Source of the DNA: Ignavibacteria bacterium
GTDB taxonomy: Bacteria > Bacteroidota > Ignavibacteria > Tepidaquicellales > Tepidaquicellaceae
Assembly: GCA_016709315.1 (NCBI GenBank)
Contig: JADJMZ010000001.1
Coordinates: 620,001-684,000, forward strand
DNA length: 64,000 bases
Reading direction: 5' to 3'
Each line of letters begins with the position of its first letter. The first letter of the stretch is position 1. Positions 23,388 to 32,733 of this stretch are shown piece by piece. Under the pieces are notes generated by a model. It worked only from the letters and a program-made list of their open reading frames with translations, was not told where the DNA came from and ran no database searches. The position numbers and the translations under genes are program-made.

Positions 23388-25118
23388 TTGCCAAAGGAAA
23401 TAACATACAAAGGCGTTCCCGCATCTCCCGGAATCTCAATCGGAAAAGCTTATATATATTCCCGAAGTACTTTTGAAATTGACACTCAGATACTTAATGA
23501 AGGAGATGTCGAAAAAGAGCTTCTTGAATTTGATAATGCAATTGAACTTTCCAAAAAAGAACTTAATAAAATAAGAGCTCTGTCTTACGAAAAGATCGGT
23601 GAAAACAATTCTCTGATATTCGATGCTCAGCTTGATATTTTAAATGATAAATTCTTTTTTAATAATGTAAACCAGAGAATTCAAAATGAAAAAAGAACTG
23701 CAAGCTATATTTTTGATGATGAGATTACAAAATTAAGTCACATGCTTGTCAATTCAAAAGATGAATATCTCAAAGACAGATTTAATGATTTAAAGGATAT
23801 AAGGAACAGAGTATTCAGAAATCTGAAGAAGGAAAAGCTTGTGTCGAAAGTTGAGGAAAACTCCATAATAATCGGACACGAACTTTCACCGGCGGATACT
23901 ATTCTTTTCAGCAAAAGGAAAGTTCAGGGGTATGCTTCCGACAAAGGCGGGCTGACATCTCACGCCGCTATAATATCGAGGGCTTTAAGAGTTCCGGCAG
24001 TCGTCGGTATGAAAGATATTTCAAAAAAAATAAATTCCGGTGATTTAATAATAATAGACGGATTAACAGGTTTAATAATCTTAAATCCTTCCGGTGAAAC
24101 TCTTTTAATATACAAAAAAAAGCTTGAGGAATTAAAAGATTATGAAAAGAAACTCAAAGAAATTCTGTATCTCCCGAGCGAAACATCCGACAATAAACTA
24201 ATCGAACTTTCGGCGAATATTGAGTTTGACGAAGAAATTGATTTCATTGTAAATACCGGTCATTGCGGAATAGGACTATACAGGACAGAGCATTTATTTC
24301 TTGAAGCCGGAGATTTTCCTTCCGAAGGAAGACAGATCGAAGAATACACACACATAGCGAATGTCACCTATCCTAATACAGTTACTATCAGAACTTATGA
24401 TATCGGAGGCGATAAACTTCTTCCGAGATCAGAAAAAGAAGATAACCCTTTCCTCGGGTGGAGAGGAATCAGGATATGTTTAGACAGAGTGGATATATTC
24501 AAAGAGCAGTTAAGCGCTCTGCTTCGGTCATCAAAAGAAAAGAATATCAAAATAATGTTCCCGATGATCTCATCTGTAAGCGAAGTGATCAGAGCAAAAG
24601 AAATACTTAACGAAGTAAAGACGGATCTTGACGGCAAAGAAATTAACTTTGACAGAAATATTCAAATCGGAATAATGATAGAAGTGCCTTCTGCGTATTT
24701 TCTTGCAGACGAACTTGCAAGGGAAGTTGATTTTTTCAGTATTGGTACAAATGACCTGATACAATATCTTCTGGCTGTTGACAGGGGAAACGAATACATT
24801 TCAAATTTATTTCTTGAATTTCATCCTGCCGTCATAAGAGCTTTGAAAAAGATCACGGATTCGGCTCACAGAAATAATATTAAGATCAGTGTCTGCGGAG
24901 AGATGGCGTCAAATCCGCTTGCAACTGCAGTACTTGTCGGAATGGGAATTGACGAACTGAGCGTTTCTCCGTCGATATTTCCGGAAATAAAACAGCTTAT
25001 CAGAAAGATCAGTTACGGTGAAGCTAAAGAGCTTTGCGATGAGATATTAAAGTTTTCAAATGAAAAAGAAATTAAAGCCCTTGTTACAGAATATTTTAAT
25101 AATAAAGTTACAAGCTGA
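23388..25118 (+). CDS. ptsI: PTS phosphoenolpyruvate-protein phosphotransferase (enzyme I)
   Basis: This is Enzyme I, which transfers phosphate from PEP to HPr. I choose the TTG at 23388 because the family begins just there (ITYKGVPASPGISIGKA), giving 576 residues, the normal length. The upstream extension is hydrophobic, atypical sequence. The phospho-histidine is in GGLTSHAAII (His192 in this numbering). The PEP-binding barrel has GLYRTEHLFLE, IRTYDIGGDK, GWRGIRICLDR, IMFPMISSVSE, FFSIGTNDLIQYLLAVDRG and SVCGEMASNP. No HPr, HprK or EII gene is nearby. Confidence 0.93.
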   Translation: MPKEITYKGVPASPGISIGKAYIYSRSTFEIDTQILNEGDVEKELLEFDNAIELSKKELNKIRALSYEKIGENNSLIFDAQLDILNDKFFFNNVNQRIQNEKRTASYIFDDEITKLSHMLVNSKDEYLKDRFNDLKDIRNRVFRNLKKEKLVSKVEENSIIIGHELSPADTILFSKRKVQGYASDKGGLTSHAAIISRALRVPAVVGMKDISKKINSGDLIIIDGLTGLIILNPSGETLLIYKKKLEELKDYEKKLKEILYLPSETSDNKLIELSANIEFDEEIDFIVNTGHCGIGLYRTEHLFLEAGDFPSEGRQIEEYTHIANVTYPNTVTIRTYDIGGDKLLPRSEKEDNPFLGWRGIRICLDRVDIFKEQLSALLRSSKEKNIKIMFPMISSVSEVIRAKEILNEVKTDLDGKEINFDRNIQIGIMIEVPSAYFLADELAREVDFFSIGTNDLIQYLLAVDRGNEYISNLFLEFHPAVIRALKKITDSAHRNNIKISVCGEMASNPLATAVLVGMGIDELSVSPSIFPEIKQLIRKISYGEAKELCDEILKFSNEKEIKALVTEYFNNKVTS

Positions 25119-25170
25119 ATACAATAAATTTGATCCATAATTTAAAACAGGAATCTTTAATTAATTTTGA

Positions 25171-25217
25171 TTCTGCGTATGTCAGCGGAAAATATCTGCG
25201 GAAATCTGCGAGAAAAA
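25171..25217. repeat. Dispersed ATCTGCG repeat element
   Basis: This short intergenic segment has the motif pattern TCTGCG...ATCTGCGGAAATCTGCGAG. A related element in inverted orientation occurs at 56321-56362. The two share TCTGCG units spaced about ten bases apart. Both lie outside genes. It looks like a degenerate dispersed repeat family; function is unknown. Confidence 0.5.
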
Positions 25218-25317
25218 TTTGTTGTGCACAAAAAGTGAATCAGCAAATTATTGGTATTAGTATTTAATTTTAATATTATTTTTCGGATTTTATACTTTCA
25301 CAAAGTCTATTATATAA

Positions 25318-26352
25318 ATGTCGGATTCATTAGTTAATCTAATTATCATTCTTTCAAAAATCGCCGTTGTTCAGGGCGTGCTTCTCACCGCGGTTGCTTA
25401 TTCAGTTTATGCTGAAAGAAGGGTTTCCGCTTTTATACAAAACAGGATCGGTCCGAACCGCGTAGGACCTGCAGGTCTTTTACAGCCGATTGTAGATGCC
25501 GTGAAACTGCTCCTCAAAGAAGATATTGTTCCTGCAAACGCCAACAAATTTATTCATTCTCTTGCGCCTTCAATTTCCATTATAGTATCACTTTCAACTT
25601 TTGCAGTAATTCCTTTCGGGGATACTATAACAATCGGAGATAAAGTCATTAAGCTTCAGATTGCAGATGTAAATATCGGAATACTATATTTTCTTGCTAT
25701 GACTTCTCTCGGCGTTTACGGAGTTACACTCAGCGGCTGGTCTTCCAATAATAAGTATTCTCTTCTCGGAGGATTAAGATCATCGGCGCAGATGATAAGT
25801 TACGAACTTTCAATGGGACTTGCTGTTCTTGCTATAATACTTATGAATGGTTCGCTTGAACTCGACACAATAGTTAATAGTCAGGCGGGATGGAAATGGA
25901 ATATTATACTTCAGCCGGTAGGATTTATTATTTTTCTTGTGTCGGCTTTTGCTGAAACGAACAGAACTCCTTTTGATCTGCCTGAAGCGGAACAGGAACT
26001 TGTCGGAGGATATCATACTGAATATTCTTCAATGAAATTCGCTCTGTTCTTTCTTGCAGAGTATGCAAATGTTATTGTTTCTTCGGCAATGATAACTACT
26101 TTATATCTCGGCGGATGGCAGTTCCCTTATCTTCAGGACTTCGGATTGCCGCCAATGCTCGTCAGTATTCTTCAGATATTTACATTCACTGCTAAGGTGA
26201 CTTTCCTTGTATTGTTTTTTATATGGGTAAGATGGACAGTTCCGAGATTCAGATATGATCAGCTTATGAATTTAGGATGGAAAGTCATGCTTCCCCTCGG
26301 CATAGCAAACCTTGTGGTTACAGCCATTGTAATTCTTTTTATGAAATCTTAA
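25318..26352 (+). CDS. nuoH: NADH-quinone oxidoreductase subunit H
   Basis: This 344-residue membrane subunit of complex I forms part of the quinone-binding chamber. Signature segments are ERRVSAFIQNRIGPNRVGP (about 28-46), LLQPIVDAVKLLLKED, AETNRTPFDLPEAEQELVGG (about 212-231) and FFIWVRWTVPRFRYDQLM. About eight membrane helices and normal length suggest an intact protein. Neighbouring nuo genes are absent: ptsI lies upstream and a TlpA-like gene downstream. The rest of complex I must be elsewhere. Confidence 0.95.
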   Translation: MSDSLVNLIIILSKIAVVQGVLLTAVAYSVYAERRVSAFIQNRIGPNRVGPAGLLQPIVDAVKLLLKEDIVPANANKFIHSLAPSISIIVSLSTFAVIPFGDTITIGDKVIKLQIADVNIGILYFLAMTSLGVYGVTLSGWSSNNKYSLLGGLRSSAQMISYELSMGLAVLAIILMNGSLELDTIVNSQAGWKWNIILQPVGFIIFLVSAFAETNRTPFDLPEAEQELVGGYHTEYSSMKFALFFLAEYANVIVSSAMITTLYLGGWQFPYLQDFGLPPMLVSILQIFTFTAKVTFLVLFFIWVRWTVPRFRYDQLMNLGWKVMLPLGIANLVVTAIVILFMKS

Positions 26353-26408
26353 CACTCCCCAAAAAAGTTAAAGGATTTTCATTTTCATTAATTTAAAAAT
26401 TTTTTCTG

Positions 26409-26897
26409 ATGAAAAAAGTTTTTTTCTTTATCTTATTTTTATTATTTATTTCTCTGAAATCTTACAGTCAGAATTATAGCGATTTCACACTCCAGGATCT
26501 TGAAGGCAATGATGTAAAACTCAGCAAACTGCTTGAAAAGGGACCTGTCATGATTTCTTTCTGGGCTACATGGTGCTCGCCTTGCAAGGAAGAAATGAAA
26601 AAACTTTTTCCTGTTTATGAAAAATACAAAGACAGAGGGTTTACTTATCTTGCAATAAATCAGGATAATCAGAAATCTGTTTCAAAAGTGAAGTCATACA
26701 TTAATGCGAACGGTTATTCCTTCCCTGTAGTGCTCGATCCCGACAAATCAGTATTCGAATCATACAGCGGCGTGGGAATTCCTTACTCGCTTTTAATTTC
26801 AAAAGACAAAAAAATAATTTCAAAACATCTCGGTTATGTAACCGGAGATGAGATCAAAATAGAATCTGAAATTAAGAATGCTTTGTCTGCAGAATGA
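26409..26897 (+). CDS. TlpA-like periplasmic thiol-disulfide oxidoreductase
   Basis: This 162-residue protein has a signal peptide (cleavage near SYSQ, residue 20) and a thioredoxin fold with active site WCSPC (Cys56, Cys59). The cis-proline loop is GVGIPYSLLI. TlpA/ResA-type proteins reduce disulfides or support cytochrome maturation in the periplasm. Here it heads a three-gene set with a DUF6029-like barrel (56 bp later) and an Omp28-like lipoprotein. It may act on the cysteines of those partners (RCANGICR in the barrel, CIPC in the Omp28-like protein). Confidence 0.88.
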   Translation: MKKVFFFILFLLFISLKSYSQNYSDFTLQDLEGNDVKLSKLLEKGPVMISFWATWCSPCKEEMKKLFPVYEKYKDRGFTYLAINQDNQKSVSKVKSYINANGYSFPVVLDPDKSVFESYSGVGIPYSLLISKDKKIISKHLGYVTGDEIKIESEIKNALSAE

Positions 26898-26953
26898 TAA
26901 GAGAGATAAATTTAATTTAACTTTTCTATTTACTGACTTAATATTTATTACTT

Positions 26954-28606
26954 ATGAAAATAATTTTTCTGATTTCTGTTTTATTTTTTGTTTCAATTCA
27001 GGTTGCTTACTCGCAGTTAAATCTAAATGCAGACGCCGCTGTGAGCAATGTTTTCAGATACGGCAGCGGGTATGAATATACCGGTAACATTAAATCGGCA
27101 AAAGAATATTTTGAGAATCTTACCGATGCCCGTCTGATCATTAACGGAGTTACTTTCGGAATCAGACTTGAGATCAGCGATCCTATAGAGTATGGTCTTA
27201 ATTTTAAAGGCATCAGAAAAAGATTTGTCGAATATGAGCATGAATCCGGAATATCATTAAGAGCAGGCGATTACTGGGAAATTCTTTCAAAGGGATTGTC
27301 ACTTAATGTTTTTGAAGACAGACCGCTGGGTTATGACACAGGCATTGACGGCATCAGGATTGCCTACGAAAAAAAATTCGGTAAAAAAAATCCGGTGAGA
27401 TTTAAAACTCAGATACTCGGAGGAAATATAAATTACAGTGATTATATTACTCCCGAAAGAATTGAAAAATATAAAATCAGAAATGTTTATTCCGAAGTCA
27501 GTCCGGTTAAATCTCTTACTTTGGGATTAGGATATCTTTATTCAACAGGCGAACTTCCGGAAGAAGAAGTAAACACTGTTGTAAAAACAGATCTTCCTGA
27601 AATTAATATAAATTTCAATCTAGCTGATTTTCAGTTTTATACAGCTTATTCACATAAAACATCGCTTGTTTCTCCGAACGAAATTTTTCCGGATCCATTA
27701 ACGGCAAAAGGCGACGGATTATATTCATCGCTGTCTTATTCATTCAGTAAATTCGGACTGACATTCGATTATAAAAATTACAGATACGACATTACTCTTC
27801 CGGATAACAGAAGCAATACAAGACCTACAAGAATGCTTCCTTATCAGAATCCTCCGACAGCGCAGAAGGAACACACTTCCACTCTGATAACAAGAAATCC
27901 GCATGTTGTGGATTTCAATGATGAAGTCGGGGGACAGATTGATGTTGTATATTCGCCGAATGATAAACTAAGTTTTAATCTTAACGGAAGCATCGCATCA
28001 AGACATTATCAATATGAAGACACCGATACGTCGTCTGCATTATCATATAAAAGAATTGACCGAAACAATAGTTTCATCCCCTCTCTTGATGATTCTTTTT
28101 CACCTTTCTGGGAAATCTTTACAGAAGGTGAATATTATGCCTCTGAAAAGGTTTATGTTAAAGTTGCATTTGCCAGACAAAGCAGTCTTGTTTACAATCA
28201 GCTAAATCCTTTTTCATCTGAAAGAATTTCCACTACGACCATACCGGTTGAAGTGAAATATTCTTTAAGCGACTTAAATACTCTTACTTTTATCGGCGAA
28301 CAGCAATGGGCCAATAATTCCATAAGGATTGGCGAGAAGACTTATATGAATCATTATCTTTCACTTACTTTTTCGAGATCACCGAATATTAATCTTACAT
28401 TAAATACAGAGTTTACAGATGATAAAGAAGAACCTACCGGAAAAAAATTCTGGTGGCTTACTGAAGGATCATATAAAATTAATGAATCAAATACTGTTCT
28501 CGTTTCCTACGGATCGGAAAGAGGCGGTCTCAGATGTGCGAACGGTATATGCAGATTTGTAAAACCTTTTGAAGGATTCAGACTCGGGATTCAGAGTTCA
28601 TTCTAA
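26954..28606 (+). CDS. DUF6029-like outer-membrane protein
   Basis: This 550-residue protein has a signal peptide (cleavage near AYSQ) and alternating strands throughout, ending KPFEGFRLGIQSSF as a barrel would. Features that resemble the Bacteroidota DUF6029 family are NGVTFGIRLEISDP, ISLRAGDYWEILSKGLSLNVFEDRPLGYDTGIDG and, near the end, the cysteine pair in RCANGICRFVKPFEG. The function of the family is unknown. It lies between a TlpA-like oxidoreductase and an Omp28-like protein (25 bp gap), so the three probably act together in the envelope. Confidence 0.72.
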   Translation: MKIIFLISVLFFVSIQVAYSQLNLNADAAVSNVFRYGSGYEYTGNIKSAKEYFENLTDARLIINGVTFGIRLEISDPIEYGLNFKGIRKRFVEYEHESGISLRAGDYWEILSKGLSLNVFEDRPLGYDTGIDGIRIAYEKKFGKKNPVRFKTQILGGNINYSDYITPERIEKYKIRNVYSEVSPVKSLTLGLGYLYSTGELPEEEVNTVVKTDLPEININFNLADFQFYTAYSHKTSLVSPNEIFPDPLTAKGDGLYSSLSYSFSKFGLTFDYKNYRYDITLPDNRSNTRPTRMLPYQNPPTAQKEHTSTLITRNPHVVDFNDEVGGQIDVVYSPNDKLSFNLNGSIASRHYQYEDTDTSSALSYKRIDRNNSFIPSLDDSFSPFWEIFTEGEYYASEKVYVKVAFARQSSLVYNQLNPFSSERISTTTIPVEVKYSLSDLNTLTFIGEQQWANNSIRIGEKTYMNHYLSLTFSRSPNINLTLNTEFTDDKEEPTGKKFWWLTEGSYKINESNTVLVSYGSERGGLRCANGICRFVKPFEGFRLGIQSSF

Positions 28607-28631
28607 TTATAAATAAAGAGTTAATTTAAAT

Positions 28632-29720
28632 ATGAAAACAAAAATTTTACTTGCCGCACTGATATTGCTGTCGTTTACAATATTTTATTCCTGTGAAAGT
28701 AATGATAATCCTGCAAACAATTATGTTCCGTATGTAAACACGCCGAACCTTCTTTCACCGGGTAACAATTCTACAATTTCTACTCTGCAGCCTTTGTTCG
28801 ACTGGTCTGATGTTTCATCTGCAACAAGTTACAGACTTCAGATATCAGGAAATTCCTCTTTTACTGATATTATTCTGGATACTTCCGGATTATCTTCATC
28901 ACAGTATACTTCATCTTCAGTATTTCTGACTGACAGCAGTTCATACTACTGGCGAGTTAGAGGAATGAATGCAACTGACACCACTGACTGGTCGTCTGAA
29001 TTTTCATTCTCAACATTGCTGGAATCAATCAATGCCACTAACAAAGTTCTGGTTGAACTATTTACAAACACAAGCTGCATACCGTGTGTTGATGCCAACA
29101 GATATCTTGACGATGTAAACGATCTGTCCGGTATTACTTCAAATGATAATTCGGTAATTATTCTCAGAGTTCATACAACTTTATTTGCCGGAGATCCTTT
29201 TTTTCTTTACAACACCGCTGATAATTCAGCCCGTATGAATTATTACAATGCCGCAGCAGTAAATCCGAGAGGATTTCTTATCGGAACATCACTGGGCTCT
29301 TATACTGCATCAAGCTGGACAAACAAAATAAATGAGAAGCTTGGATCTCTCAGAACATTCGCAATAAAGCTTACAAATAATTATGACACCGTTTCCCGGA
29401 ACGGAAATATCAGTTTTAATGTCAGACAGGTTTCAGGTCAGACAGTATCCGATCTCGTTTACCATGTAGCTGTTTCGGAAAACGGAATTCTGTATACTGC
29501 GCCAAACGGAGAAACAAAGTTTGAAAATACTCTCAGAGATCTTATTACTCCTCCGGACGGACAAGCCTTTGACATAAGCGCAGGGCAGACGAAAAGTTAT
29601 TCACACAATTACTCTTTAGCCGGTATTATTAATCAGAGAAAAACGGATTTGATCGTATTTGTACAAAAAATTTCAACCAAAGAAATATTTGCCGTTGAAA
29701 AGATCAGAATTGTTCAGTAA
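28632..29720 (+). CDS. Omp28-like lipoprotein with fibronectin-type domain
   Basis: This 362-residue lipoprotein has a signal ending FYSC, with Cys21 acylated. Residues about 35-130 form a fibronectin-III-like domain (PNLLSPGNNSTIS, QPLFDWSDVSSATSYRLQIS, SYYWRVRGMN). From residue about 138 the chain matches Omp28-related proteins: KVLVELFTNTSCIPCVDA, a thioredoxin-like start with CxxC at Cys149/Cys152. The remaining chain contains AAAVNPRGFLIG and a beta-rich tail. It ends the TlpA/DUF6029-like cassette. Redox activity of the CxxC is likely but unproven. Confidence 0.8.
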   Translation: MKTKILLAALILLSFTIFYSCESNDNPANNYVPYVNTPNLLSPGNNSTISTLQPLFDWSDVSSATSYRLQISGNSSFTDIILDTSGLSSSQYTSSSVFLTDSSSYYWRVRGMNATDTTDWSSEFSFSTLLESINATNKVLVELFTNTSCIPCVDANRYLDDVNDLSGITSNDNSVIILRVHTTLFAGDPFFLYNTADNSARMNYYNAAAVNPRGFLIGTSLGSYTASSWTNKINEKLGSLRTFAIKLTNNYDTVSRNGNISFNVRQVSGQTVSDLVYHVAVSENGILYTAPNGETKFENTLRDLITPPDGQAFDISAGQTKSYSHNYSLAGIINQRKTDLIVFVQKISTKEIFAVEKIRIVQ

Positions 29721-29826
29721 AAAATTCTGATTTACATTTACTAATCTGCTGTAGTCTGATCTTACCGTTTACATTTAAGATTAAATTACACTTCTTATAA
29801 ATGTTTAAATCTAATTTCAATATTCG

Positions 29827-29834
29827 TATATTTG
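29827..29834 (+). promoter_or_regulatory. Bacteroidota-type -7 element (TAnnTTTG)
   Basis: TATATTTG lies 13 bases before the first ATG of the HhH-barrel gene and matches the -7 consensus TAnnTTTG of Bacteroidota promoters. The -33 TTTG is not clear. A good SD (GAAGGA) follows, which would leave a very short leader, so the match may be chance. Confidence 0.3.
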
Positions 29835-29847
29835 CCGTGAAGGAAAC

Positions 29848-31929
29848 ATGATGAATAAATATATATACATATTGCTGCTGCTCCTGATGGTACAGAGAAC
29901 GGAATTATTTTCTCAGACTGATACCTCAAAATTATCAGCCGACACAACTGATCTGAGAAATGTTTTTCAGGAAGAGATATTAATGGAAGATTCAAAAGAT
30001 GAAAGCGAAGACTCTAAACTTTTTGACCTGCTGGATAACCTGAAAAGAAATCCTTATGATATTAATAAAGTAACTCAGGATGAGCTTAACAATATTCCTT
30101 TCCTGAATTCCATCATTGCAAAAAAGATTATAGATTACAGAAAACAGAATAAAGTTTTTAAATCTAAACGCGCTTTGCTGAATGTCGAAGGCATGACAGA
30201 AGATCTTTACGAAAAGATTAAAATTTATTTAATTGTCAGACAGTCTTCAAAAGACATTATCATTGATGAAACGGGAAATAAGTTTTCAGTATCTGATGCA
30301 AGCCGGTTTCTGTCTTTCAGAACCCGTCTCCGTTCAAGGTTTATACAGGATCTTCAGCCAAAGGCAGGTTATCTCGATGGAAAATACGAAGGTTCCAGAT
30401 CAAAAATATATAATCAGATCAATTCGAAATTTCTTAAACTTAATTATAAACTTGAAGCAAATCTGACAATTGAAAAAGATGCCGGAGAAAAAAATCTGAC
30501 TGATTTTGTTTCCGGATTTTTAGAAATTAAGGATTACAGTTTTATAAAGGAAGCCGTAGCGGGAGATTACACACTTAATTTTGCACAGGGGCTTTCATTG
30601 TGGTCTTCACTTTCTTTTTCAAAAGGAATTGATGCCGTTTCACCTGTAAAGAAAAAAGGTAAAGGCGTGGACGGATATTCTTCGGTAAATGAAGTTCAGT
30701 TTTTCAGAGGCGGCGCAGCTAAATTTGCTTTCAGTGATTTCAATCTTAACCTGTTTTATTCAGATAATTATTATGATGCGACTATAGATACTACACAGGA
30801 TGAAGTTTCGAGTTTTTATTATGACGGTTATCACAGAACTTCTTCCGAGATCAACAGAAAGAATTCTGCCAAAGAAAAACTTTTCGGAGGAAGAGTTACT
30901 TATGAAAAAGGAAGTCTGAAACTTGGATCCACTTACTGGACAAGCACATTTTCAAAGCCCATAACAAATGATTCGGTTAAGATTTTGTATAACTTTTCAG
31001 GAACGAAAGCGAATATGCTTGGATTTGATTATGATTTCATTTTCAAAAATATGAATTTATACGGTGAGATAGCCCGGTCACAGTCCAATTCAGTTGCAGG
31101 CATAGGTTCATTGCAAATGACTTTCTTCAGATTTGCAGACATACTGCTTCTTTACAGAAACTATCCGAAAGATTTTGCACCTGTTCATTCATTCGGATTC
31201 GGTGAAAGGAACGGTGAGACGAATAATGAAAGAGGTTTCTATGCAGGGATATCGCTTAAACCATTCAAAGGTCTGAATATCAACAGTTATTTTGATCAGT
31301 ATGAATTTCCTTACAGAACTTATTACAATCCTGTACCTACTTCAGGAAACGATTTCCTTACAAATATAGAATGGAAGGCGGCTAAAGGTCTTGTGCTGAA
31401 TCTTAAATACAAAAATGAAAATAAGGAAGATACCAGAACCGTGCAGGATGAATACGGCAGGGAAGTAAAAAGAATTGACAACAGAAATCAGCTTAATGTC
31501 CGCGCAGGGTTGATTTATCAGGTTACAGACAGATTCAGGGTCAGAAGCAGATTCGAATATGTAAACGTTGACTATAAGAATTTTGGCGGAGACAATAAGG
31601 GAATGCTTTTCTTCTCTGATATAAGAATTATTCCCGTGACAGGGCTTTCATTTGATATCAGATATATTATTTTTGATACTGATGATTATGACAGCAGGAT
31701 ATATGAGTTTGAAAATGATATAAAAGGAGTTATGTCGAATGTCGCTCTTTACGGAAAAGGGAGAAGAGTTTACGCTGTTTTAAAATACAAACCATTTCCA
31801 TATACTGAATTATCCGCTAAATACGCCGAGACTTTTACAGACGGAGTTAAGAGCACAGGAAGCGGTAATGACGAAATCAGAAATGATATCAACAACAAAC
31901 TATCCATAGGGCTTGAACTGTTTTTCTGA
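29848..31929 (+). CDS. Helix-hairpin-helix (ComEA-like) protein fused to outer-membrane barrel
   Basis: This 693-residue protein has a signal peptide (cleavage near LFSQ). Two helix-hairpin-helix units occupy about residues 55-130 (INKVTQDELNNIPFLNSIIAKKIIDYR, then LLNVEGMTEDLYEKIKIYLI), similar to ComEA DNA-binding repeats. A long strand-rich region to the end (KLSIGLELFF) fits an outer-membrane barrel. HhH-barrel fusions recur in Bacteroidota; a role in DNA binding or uptake at the outer membrane is possible but not shown. Two ATGs are adjacent (29848, 29851) after the SD GAAGGA, and the second is equally possible. Confidence 0.78.
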   Translation: MMNKYIYILLLLLMVQRTELFSQTDTSKLSADTTDLRNVFQEEILMEDSKDESEDSKLFDLLDNLKRNPYDINKVTQDELNNIPFLNSIIAKKIIDYRKQNKVFKSKRALLNVEGMTEDLYEKIKIYLIVRQSSKDIIIDETGNKFSVSDASRFLSFRTRLRSRFIQDLQPKAGYLDGKYEGSRSKIYNQINSKFLKLNYKLEANLTIEKDAGEKNLTDFVSGFLEIKDYSFIKEAVAGDYTLNFAQGLSLWSSLSFSKGIDAVSPVKKKGKGVDGYSSVNEVQFFRGGAAKFAFSDFNLNLFYSDNYYDATIDTTQDEVSSFYYDGYHRTSSEINRKNSAKEKLFGGRVTYEKGSLKLGSTYWTSTFSKPITNDSVKILYNFSGTKANMLGFDYDFIFKNMNLYGEIARSQSNSVAGIGSLQMTFFRFADILLLYRNYPKDFAPVHSFGFGERNGETNNERGFYAGISLKPFKGLNINSYFDQYEFPYRTYYNPVPTSGNDFLTNIEWKAAKGLVLNLKYKNENKEDTRTVQDEYGREVKRIDNRNQLNVRAGLIYQVTDRFRVRSRFEYVNVDYKNFGGDNKGMLFFSDIRIIPVTGLSFDIRYIIFDTDDYDSRIYEFENDIKGVMSNVALYGKGRRVYAVLKYKPFPYTELSAKYAETFTDGVKSTGSGNDEIRNDINNKLSIGLELFF

Positions 31930-31980
31930 TTTTGTCTTAATGTCCAGTCTAATACTACAAACAAATTTTATTTTTAATAC

Positions 31981-32724
31981 GTGTTAAAATCTGAAATAAT
32001 ATATTCCTCTCTGTTTAAAAAATTTCCCGGACTTGTTTTCGGATTCAGCACAAAGCATGGAGGAGTCTCACCTGAGCCGTTTTGTATGAACCTGAGCGCT
32101 TCGGTTGGTGACGACATTGAGAATGTTAAAAAGAACCGGGAAATTTTTTTCCGGCAGCTGGGAATAAATGAAGACAATGTTACTTTTCAGAAACAGATTC
32201 ATTCTGCAATAATAAATTACTCTCCCGCTCCTTCGCATTTTGACGGATGTGATGCAATTTACACTGACATTAAGAATAATTATCTGGCGGTAAGCGTGGC
32301 AGACTGCATACCTGTGTTTTTATTTGATCCGGGTAAAAAAATAGTTGCAGGCATTCATTCGGGATGGAAAGGCACTCATGGTAAAATAGTCACAGGCGCA
32401 ATCGAAAAACTTAGATCACAATTTTCGGTGAAGCCGTCCGGATTATACGCTTACATCGGACCAGGAATTTCTCAGGAAAAATATGAAGTCGGACCGGAAG
32501 TAGGCACACTTTTCAGCGAAGAAATTTGCATTTATAAAAACGGAAAATATTATCCTGATTTAAGAAAAGAAAATTTCAACCAGCTTGTAAAAGCAGGTTT
32601 AAAAAAAGAAAATATTGAAGTTTCGGATTTATGCACATTTACGGAAAAAGATCTGTTGCATTCATACAGAAGAGACGGAGTGAAATCCGGCAGGATGTTT
32701 GGCGTTATCGGCATGAGGTCATGA
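31981..32724 (+). CDS. pgeF: Peptidoglycan editing factor PgeF (YfiH/LACC1 family)
   Basis: This 247-residue YfiH-family protein uses a GTG start. The metal-binding residues are His74 (KQIHSA), Cys109 (VADCIPV) and His126 (GIHSGWKGT), and GFSTKHGGVS lies near the N-terminus. YfiH/PgeF members hydrolyse or phosphorolyse purine nucleosides and prevent wrong amino acids entering peptidoglycan stems in E. coli. Length is normal. It follows the HhH-barrel gene by 51 bp and converges with the MFS gene. Confidence 0.92.
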   Translation: MLKSEIIYSSLFKKFPGLVFGFSTKHGGVSPEPFCMNLSASVGDDIENVKKNREIFFRQLGINEDNVTFQKQIHSAIINYSPAPSHFDGCDAIYTDIKNNYLAVSVADCIPVFLFDPGKKIVAGIHSGWKGTHGKIVTGAIEKLRSQFSVKPSGLYAYIGPGISQEKYEVGPEVGTLFSEEICIYKNGKYYPDLRKENFNQLVKAGLKKENIEVSDLCTFTEKDLLHSYRRDGVKSGRMFGVIGMRS

Positions 32725-32733
32725 ATGTAATTC

